Of a stretch of DNA of 64,000 nucleotides, positions 57,104 through 64,000 are shown in pieces. How positions within the stretch are numbered: position 1 is the first letter of the stretch; each line of letters begins with the position of its first letter. This DNA comes from Paraescarpia echinospica (Eukaryota; Annelida; Polychaeta; Sabellida; Siboglinidae): the NCBI GenBank assembly GCA_020002185.1, contig CM034544.1:37581701-37645700 (forward strand). Direction: 5' to 3'. The notes under the pieces were generated by a model that worked only from the letters and a program-made list of their open reading frames with translations, was not told where the DNA came from and made no database searches. Position numbers and translations under genes: made by a program.

Positions 57104-59426
57104 TGCCTTTACCAGTGTCACGTCTCTATTTATGCGTGTTGCTGGGTTTGTTCGTTGTTTTGAATGTTATATCTAGGAAATCCCCTATATACTTCCTCTT
57201 TCCTGGTAAATAACCACATCAACAGGCGGCGCCACCATTCCAGGGTATAGCGTGAATGTTGTTCGATTTAGTTGACTTTCAACTTGTTGTTGCGTTACTA
57301 TACGTGTAATTTGTTGATACTATACCTTATTTGAAGTAGTACACTGTACATAATTGAGTCAAAACTCATCTAAATAAATCTCAATGGCGCTCGTTCCAAG
57401 TGCCTTGGACTGAACAGAAGAGCAATTAAATCATAGCTGGATCCTGGTGGCTGGGGGCACGTGACCGGCCTTTTTGAATGGGCCCCCGTCACCGTACCTC
57501 CTAGACCTTTGGAATGTGCACCTGTTTCCGTTACAAGAAGCTGAAGTTACGGTGACGCGGCGAAAAATGTATCTCCCCCCATCTTCAGAATGTGATGAAT
57601 GATCTCACAGCACAAGAGCGGAGTCGTGCTGAAGGTCCCCCTCAGACCACCGAATATGAATTTGCGTCGGGCGTCACTGGAGGTTTTTGTGCCACTGTAC
57701 TACCCTCTCTGGACCCGCCCCCGGAAATCATCCCTAGGACAGCGATATAAAAATGAAAGATCAATATAAAAATTAGAACACAAAAAGCAAGTTGTATACA
57801 CGCCATATAATGAGAAAGAGGGCGTTAGAAAATACAGAAACAACGTAAAATATTGAAGGAAAAAGATCCAGAGGACGTCAGAGAATAGACATCAGACATC
57901 AACACGGTGTGGAAGGAGCGCAACAGAACTGCTACAAACGACCGTGCGGCTCGGAGGGCCAAGTTCGCCTGTGAGACACGACACTTAGAGAAGAGGCAGC
58001 GTAACAAATATGTAACTTCGAAATAACTACCTTTGTGGTTTCTTAAAATAAGCCCCTACATCGCCAGTTGGTAAATCAGAACCCACGAAAGGTTCACATA
58101 AGCAAATGAACATACAAAGAGACGAGTGAACCTCAGCGAATGAAAGGTGATACACTTACTGTAGCGTATTAGTAAATATATTGGTATTTCCTGGAATTTA
58201 CCTTTGGTGCGGGGAGTGGGACGTTCCATGTTTCCCATTGCAAAATCGCGATCTACAAAAATGTTAATAGACCTACAAGAGATTTAGCGAAATTTCGTAC
58301 TAAAGACCATTATTATATATACAATAACTGTACGTTTTTTAATACGTAGACCTACAGTTGAAGTTTGGTGATTATGCCCTCACTGGTTATATAGCACATT
58401 ATAGAAGTGTAATAGCCACGAAGCATGTGATCTCAATTGTAATAATTAATAGGCCATGGACCAGATATGCCCCTAGTGCATCCCCCCACAACTTGTAGCT
58501 TCGGGGATCCTTGAAAATGATTTCAAGTGGTAACAGTAAAAAAGTCGGGTCTCACTAACCTATCTTGGATTATACCCTCAACAATCGTATTTGTCGTCAA
58601 TGTCGCGTGGTATTTAATCACCCATACCATAATCGTCATTGTATGGTCATATGAATTTCAATATGTACTTGTGATATTTCAAATTGAAGGTTGTCATCTG
58701 CTGATCATAATAATGTCATTCAATAGATATTTACTATTATGGCATGTGCCCTAATTAGCATAGAATAAGTATACCCTATTCTCACTCGTGCCCGCATGGA
58801 TGACATCATTATTTTTGTCAAATATATAAATTTCCCTTAATCCCATGGCCTCATTAAGATCAAAATAATAATGCGTAACACTCTGCAGCATCATACCTTT
58901 CTTTTGATACCAGAATTGTCTTTATGTCATTACAAATGAACTAGGTATGATGCTTCAATAATAACCGTAGTGTCGCGGATCAAGAGGCGTAACGCAAATA
59001 TAACCATGGATAGTCATGACTGGCAACATATCAAAACTGTCTAGATTACGTGTGTGTTTTCAGGTGTACATTTACGCCAGATTAATTTCATATGCATAAA
59101 ACAAAGCACTACACATTTCATATGATATACATGTATATTAGCTTAATATGGTATCAAAAACTCGTGAATTAAGATGTGACAAATGTCAACAGTACAGACA
59201 AATCGAAAGCCAGTATCTCACAATATGATAATTCAGTTTAAAGCGAATTACGTATGTTTGACATTCACTTAGACGCTAGACATTGATAAAACAAAATGTA
59301 GTTAGATGCCATAAAGTTATTCACATCTTATTTGTATGCAATGACATACAATATCTAGGTTGATGTACGGACACTTGCCAAACATTGATAGCTACTTAAC
59401 CATTTATATTAGTCACATTTTGATGT
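57104..59426. other. Non-coding stretch
   Basis: No gene was recognised. cgtcaccgta (57487) and ttacggtgac (57547) form a potential 9-bp stem around 50 bases that include tagacctttggaatgt, a phrase also present near 20141. The hydrophobic open frame at 58527-58754 has no homology that I recognise and is probably chance. Confidence 0.4.
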
Positions 59427-60955
59427 TCAGTCATAATCACTGTCACTGTCAGCATATAGTTCCATCCCATAAGACATGTCCATGTCAGACTCGTCATCAC
59501 TATCAGTGTGGTCGGGGTCTACCTGAGCTATGTCAGCCAGTTCACGTGGCACCACATCTCCATCATACCAGAGTGGTTCAATGCTTCCATTACTGATGTT
59601 CCAGCTATGGTTTCTGCTCAACTTGGGGATGTCCGGCTCAGGAACATGTGCTCTCTTCCATTTGCCAACTTGATAGTTGACTCTTCTGACATGCTGGGTG
59701 AGATTGCGCTTGCATGGTGGTAGATTGGCCATGTCAATATTACCTGAATGAATAACACGGTTATCCTTGGCACACAGCTCATTGATACGAATTAGCCTGA
59801 AGTCATCAACGTTTGACACTTTTGATGCTCTACCATACACAGCACAAGTGAAGCTGTCCAGCTCATCAATCCTTTCTTCAGGTACGTCCCATGTATCTCC
59901 CAGCTTCTTGAGTATATGAATGTATTTAGGAATCCCTCGGAAAGCACTAGTGCTGTCACATCCACTAAAAGCAAACAGAACCATCGGAACCGTTCATTTG
60001 TCTTGGCCGTGATCAACTGCTAGTTTGCTGACATCAATCAATCTTTGCTTATTTCCTACACCAGTCTCAAACAAGATGGTGATGTCTCTAATTGATGCAG
60101 CATAGTACAGAAGAACGAAGAAGATGTCTGAATCTGGGCTCTTCACACGAACGAATCGGTAATTCCTACTCCTCGCGTAGTTAACATCGTGGATAACTCT
60201 TGAGTCAGTTCAGAAGCAATTTGATGAACTGACACTTGTTTTCACCATTTGAACATAATGATTTCCAATCATTTGGCCTCTTGGTTGCCTCTCCTTTCAG
60301 AAGCAACTTCACTCCAGTGTGGCTAACTCCTTCAGGTTCAGCGACCTCTCCTTTTTTCTTGTTTGAGATGGTATCTCAGGACAGTCATCAGATTCCGCAG
60401 AATTAATATCACTGCCAACATCCTGTAACATGATGCCATGACCTGTGTGAACCGATCCTATCCTTTTCCTGTGAGATCATTCGGAAGCTGTTCGAAATTA
60501 TCAAATTCTGAATGCAATACCGTTGGTCCTGGTGGTGACCTGGCAATCTGGTTGGAGAGAAGAGTGGACGACTGCATAACAGCTTCAGCTAGCGCTGTCT
60601 CCAGCTGTAATAAAAAGGAGTAGCTTTCACAGTGTCTATTCTATTCAGAAGAGCTACGAGTTGTTCACTTCTGAACATATGATGCATGCTCATGAAGATG
60701 TGTTTTGACAGCTTCCACGATCCATTGGTTGTTGCCCGGCAGATGTCCTGACCAATTTACAGAACAAGTCTCTGTGTGCGGGATGATGTGGGAGTTGCCA
60801 TCACAGTTATGACATAACAATTTCTGGAGTGTGTCTGGTACGATAGTGTCAATTCTATCAAAATCACGGGGAGTTGGTGGCCATTTAAGATCAGGTGCTT
60901 CAGCAAATCCATCCTGGATAGTCAGTCGAAGATATGTACCAGTGGTCTACTGGAA
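59427..60955 (-). pseudogene. Invertebrate repeat-associated protein with SPDSD/FSGCDSTSAF motifs, broken
   Basis: On the minus strand a long decayed frame: LTIQDGFAEAPDLKWPPTPR near 60930; IDTIVPDTLQKLLCH; NNQWIVEAVKTHLHEH; LETALAEAVMQSS near 60610; SEFDNFEQLPNDL near 60500; RSRNYRFVRVKSPDSDIFF near 60160; LFETGVGNKQRLIDVSKLA near 60060; then an open 185-codon part (59984-59427) with FAFSGCDSTSAFRGIPK, LDSFTCAVYG, NLPPCKRNLTQHVRRVNYQV and an acidic tail ending SDSDYD. I know this arrangement from many uncharacterised cnidarian, mollusc and arthropod proteins that occur in repeated copies; its biochemical role is not established. At least six stops or frameshifts lie upstream of 59984. Confidence 0.6.
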
Positions 60956-60956
60956 G

Positions 60957-61640
60957 GCTTCATGAGACGCTAACACTGACAAGAACTCTCTCTTCAATTC
61001 CTTGATGCTGCTGTAGCTTGATGATTGAAACACGTGTGATTTATAGGCCTTCGATCGAAGCCAGTGAATGTCGTGAACGTCACATTGATCTTGTCAGGCT
61101 GGTGGACAGATCGAGTAAATAAGATAAGAAAGTCAGTCAAGGTGTCAAAGTCGACACTGGCCACGAACTCCGTCAAGAAGTAGAGTGTCTTATATTCGTC
61201 ATTTGTCATGTCGTCTTTAGAAGATACGATCACACCTGCCACTTTCTCTGGCGATGGCCGCTGAGCAGGATATGTGTGATGTCATCAGGAGGCTGTCGCT
61301 GCCAGAACGCCACCTTGTGACTCTTGGGTATACCCTGACGCATCTTAGCTATCAGCGATCCAGGTTTCTCTACTAAGTCATGGTATGTTATAGTCAGGAT
61401 CTGCTCCTTGATTTCGGATCTCTTGGGTATTTTGTTGAAACTATGAGCCGTGAAGAAGTTGTGCACCCTGTCAGATTATGTCTCTGTCAAACTGCTGAAG
61501 TCAGACATAGTCTTGGTTAACAAGGTCTTCTCTCGAGTCGTCACAAACAAGAGAAAATCCTCGAGAAGACATTCGTCATCAACCTCAGCATTAGTGGTGA
61601 ACTTGACGTGGGTTGACTTGGCAAAGGTCGGATTGCTCAA
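60957..61640 (-). pseudogene. HECT-like ubiquitin-ligase carboxy domain, broken
   Basis: On the minus strand: VKFTTNAEVDDECLLEDFLL near 61600; a stop near 61476; SDRVHNFFTAHSFNKIPKRS at 61466; LTDFLILFTRSVHQPDKINV near 61130; PINHTCFNH near 61040 (the HTCFN motif bearing the HECT catalytic Cys); and after a frameshift ELKREFLSVLASHEAFQ ending at 60957. The layout and spacing follow the HECT C-lobe as in G2E3-like proteins found in invertebrate repeats. Overall similarity is weak, and the amino half of the domain is missing, cut by the plus-strand LINE at 61640. Confidence 0.45.
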
Positions 61641-62334
61641 GAAACAGTCACTCATCAAGGACATACTCAACAACTACCGTCCAGTTAGCAACCTAAGCCA
61701 TCTGTCAAAAGTCATAGAAAAAGTTATTGCGCGAAGGATCATCTCTCACATTTCCGATCAGCGAATGGAAGTCTGTTTCCAATCAGCCTACCGAAAGAAT
61801 CATTCAACTGAAACCGCACTATTGTGTGTATCAAATGCCATGAAAGCCGCTATAGACAATCGACAAGGCACAGCACTAGTTCTTATTGACTATAATGCGG
61901 CACTTGACACAATCAGTCACAAGACAATTTTGCAGCGGCTTCTGTTGCGTTACGGCATTGTTGGCAAGGTGTTTGGCTGGCTGCAATCCTATCTGCAGGG
62001 CCGGACCCAGCGTGTGGTCATTCGTTATGCGTCATCGAATACAACATGCGTGATATAGGGTGTCCCGCAGGGTTCGGTGCTGGGTCCTTTGTTATTCTCT
62101 TTGTACGTACAACCCATTGACGACATAATCAGGGCGCATGAACTTTGTTTTCATCATTATGCGGATGATCTGCAATATACTTCCATTTTGACCTCACTGC
62201 GGACTCATGTCAAAGCTGAGGACAGTACGTTTGCGGTCGCCGCGGCGACTGTGTGGAACACTTTGCCTAATGACGTTAACCCGTCTGATTGTCTCTCTAC
62301 TTTCAAGGCACGTTTAAAGACTCATTTTTATTGA
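61640..62334 (+). pseudogene. CR1/L2-like LINE reverse transcriptase with internal deletion
   Basis: RT motifs in order: LLKKQSLIKDILNNYRPVSN at 61636, VIEKVIARRI, FQSAYRKNHSTETALL at 61780, LVLIDYNAALDTI (catalytic Asp) at 61876, GWLQSYLQGRTQRVV at 61975, a stop at 62056, [16 protein letters not shown] (61 frame) near 62060, and [15 protein letters not shown] (catalytic YADD) at 62153. The frame then jumps straight to the extreme carboxy end, [17 protein letters not shown] and [10 protein letters not shown] with its stop at 62334. About 250 residues of thumb and connection are thus deleted. Confidence 0.8.
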
Positions 62335-62449
62335 CTCTCGTTCTTGTCCAATGTGGCATAGCTTAGTCTCTGCATTGGTTAGTTTTACATCTCTTATGTA
62401 TTAATGGATGAGTGATATGCAATTGTACTGCCACTTTGACATCACTGCG

Positions 62450-64000
62450 ACTGCGTTGGCTGCTACTCTGCGACGTATGGAGGAGTGTCTGCGAAGTGTC
62501 ATCTTTGCGTGTGAAGTATTTAGGCCACATCATCTCGGAGGCAGGGATCGAAACCGATCCAAACAAAATAGAGAGTGTAAAGGGATGGCCTATACCGACA
62601 ACCGTATTCGAGCTTCGCCAAGTGCTTGGGTTTTTCGGCTACTACCATCGCTATGTGAAGGGTTATGCTGAGATATGCAAACCCTTACACAATCTGTTAA
62701 AAGGGCAGGAAGACAAGACATCTGTAAATAAAACCAACAAGATTGTGATGACCACAAGTGCAATCGCTGCATTTAACAGACTGAAGGAAAGACTGATATA
62801 ACCACCCATTTGGGGATATGCTGACTACAGTCTTCCTTTCGAATTACACGTGGATGCATCCCTACACGGCCGTGGAGCAATACTGTATCAGGAACAGCAA
62901 GGTCAGCAGCGAGTCATAGCCCATGCAAGTCGTGCACTCAAGCCAAGCGAGGTTAATTACCCAGCCCACAAACTTGAATTCCTTGCATTCAAGTGGGCCG
63001 TGTCTGAAAAGTACCAGGACTATATGTACGGACACCAATTTGTGGTCATGACTGATAACAACCCATTGGCCTATGTCCTGACTTCTGCAAAGCTGAACTT
63101 GCAACTTATGATTTCAGCATCAAGTACCGTTCGGGAAAAAATAATGCCGATGCCGATGCACTCTCTAGAATGCACATCAAGCCTGCACAAGGAGGACACT
63201 TACCTGAACCTGTGGTACAGGCTGTGTGTGAGATGGCAGCAATGGAAGAAGATGATGGCACATTTAGCCTGATTGAGGTGATGTGCTGCAGCCAAGCAGT
63301 TGTAACCTACGAGGAGGAACTGGTAGATGCCGGAGGGACAAAGATCAATGACCCTAATTGGGAGCTCATCCAAAGAAAAGATCCGGTGATCAAGAAGATG
63401 CTAATGTTGCTGAGACAGGGCAGCAAACCCAGTCTAGATCAACAGCACAAACTAGAGCAGGAATCACCAGAGTTCAATATATAAATGAAGGAATGGGATA
63501 AGCTATGTATACGAGATGGTTTGTTTCACAGAAAGAGAGTACACCAGGACGGTAACGAATCGTTCCAGCTAGTTCTTCCAGCGGCAAAGAGAGACAAAGC
63601 AATGATGGGTCTGCGTGATCAGTTAGGCCACTTGGGAAGAACTAGGACCCTAGACCTTGTTCGTGCCAGATTCTTCTGGCCACAAATGGCAGAAGATGAG
63701 CACAAGAAACTGCAAACATGTGAAGCCTGTATACGAAGAAAAGTCAACCCAGATCGAGCACCACTTGTGAACATTCGCACACACCAGCCGTTTGAGATTG
63801 TCTGTATTGATTATCTAACCCTGGAACCATCAAAGTGAGGGATTGAAAATGTATTAGTCATGACTGTCCACTTCACTCGGTATGCCCAGGCTGTTCCCAC
63901 ACGCAATCAGACTGCCAAGACCACAGCAAGAGCTTTGTATGACACATTTCTACCCTATGGTTTTCCACAGAGACTCCATTCGGATCAGGGTAGACATTTT
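62450..64000 (+). mobile_element. Ty3/Gypsy element, copy B, running off the right edge
   Basis: Same family as copy A at 4001-6255, with nearly identical DNA from 62990 on. It starts inside RT (VKYLGHIISEAGIETDP at 62508; ELRQVLGFFGYYHRYVKGYA at 62610), then RNase H (LHVDASLHGRGAILYQE at 62845, ALKPSEVNYPAHKLEFLAFK), the H2C2 finger (QLGHLGRTRTLDLV..CEACIRR) and the first integrase Asp (IVCIDYLTLEPSK at 63797). Breaks: a stop near 62800, a 28-bp deletion in RNase H at about 63095, a stop at 63482 and a stop at 63836. Copy B keeps the zinc-finger Cys, the CIDY segment and the second catalytic Asp (cattcggatcaggg, 63979), all lost in copy A. The left junction with the LINE lies at 62335-62450. 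Confidence 0.88.

Noticed and set aside
57480..57560. Small structured RNA gene around the gtcaccgta/ttacggtgac stem
   Set aside because: Only a 9-bp stem, no recognised family and no promoter; too little evidence.
58527..58754. Hydrophobic 75-codon frame as a small membrane protein
   Set aside because: AT-rich chance frame with no start context, homology or neighbours to support it.

Overview
This is animal (invertebrate metazoan) nuclear DNA, AT-rich and almost wholly intergenic or repetitive. The evidence is a spliced DNA-repair gene start, an apparently intact seven-transmembrane receptor, long (CA)n/(TA)n tracts, many minisatellites, and animal-type LINEs, Ty3/Gypsy elements and cut-and-paste transposons. 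The species cannot be named from the sequence. There is no sign of bacterial operons, CRISPR arrays or phage. A run of exactly 1000 N (3001-4000) marks an assembly gap.

Host genes: two can be supported. (1) The first two coding exons of an ERCC5/XPG-like endonuclease lie on the minus strand at about 520-1097, and the gene runs off the left edge. (2) A class A (rhodopsin-family) GPCR occupies 39243-40337 on the plus strand, with all seven membrane segments recognisable.

Region by region: 4001-7130 holds the damaged 3' half of a Gypsy element plus LTR-like repeats and a fragment of another Gypsy. 7484-9150 holds two LINE pieces meeting in opposite orientation. 10412-12700 is a P-element/THAP9-like transposon with terminal inverted repeats (TIRs) and a probable target duplication. 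14.6-24.2 kb is a belt of microsatellites and minisatellites, several with higher-order structure. 26349-29424 is a near full-length RTE-type LINE that starts with a tRNA-like sequence. 30.2-32.1 kb holds two more minisatellites. 33858-34288 is a perfect foldback element, and 34497-37637 is a 3.1-kb TIR transposon with a broken transposase. 42100-44940 is a LINE reverse transcriptase (RT) gene split by a 1549-bp solo LTR, in which part of the RT palm has been amplified into six 105-bp repeats. 46164-50830 is a structurally complete but coding-dead Gypsy element with very short LTRs. 50994-51500 is a tyrosine-recombinase fragment, 51540-54710 another LINE, and 55705-57093 a non-autonomous TIR element with a 10-bp target duplication. 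59427-61640 (minus) carries remains of two protein families usual in invertebrate repeats, one of them HECT-like. 61640-62334 is an internally deleted CR1/L2-like LINE, and 62450-64000 a second copy of the first Gypsy family, running off the right edge.

The genes do not form a pathway. The window is a layered record of transposon insertions, and the order of events can be read from target duplications and interrupted frames. Essentially every transposon gene is broken. The most unusual structures are the RT-derived coding minisatellite, the tRNA-headed LINE, the two higher-order minisatellites and the two TIR transposons with transposase remains.
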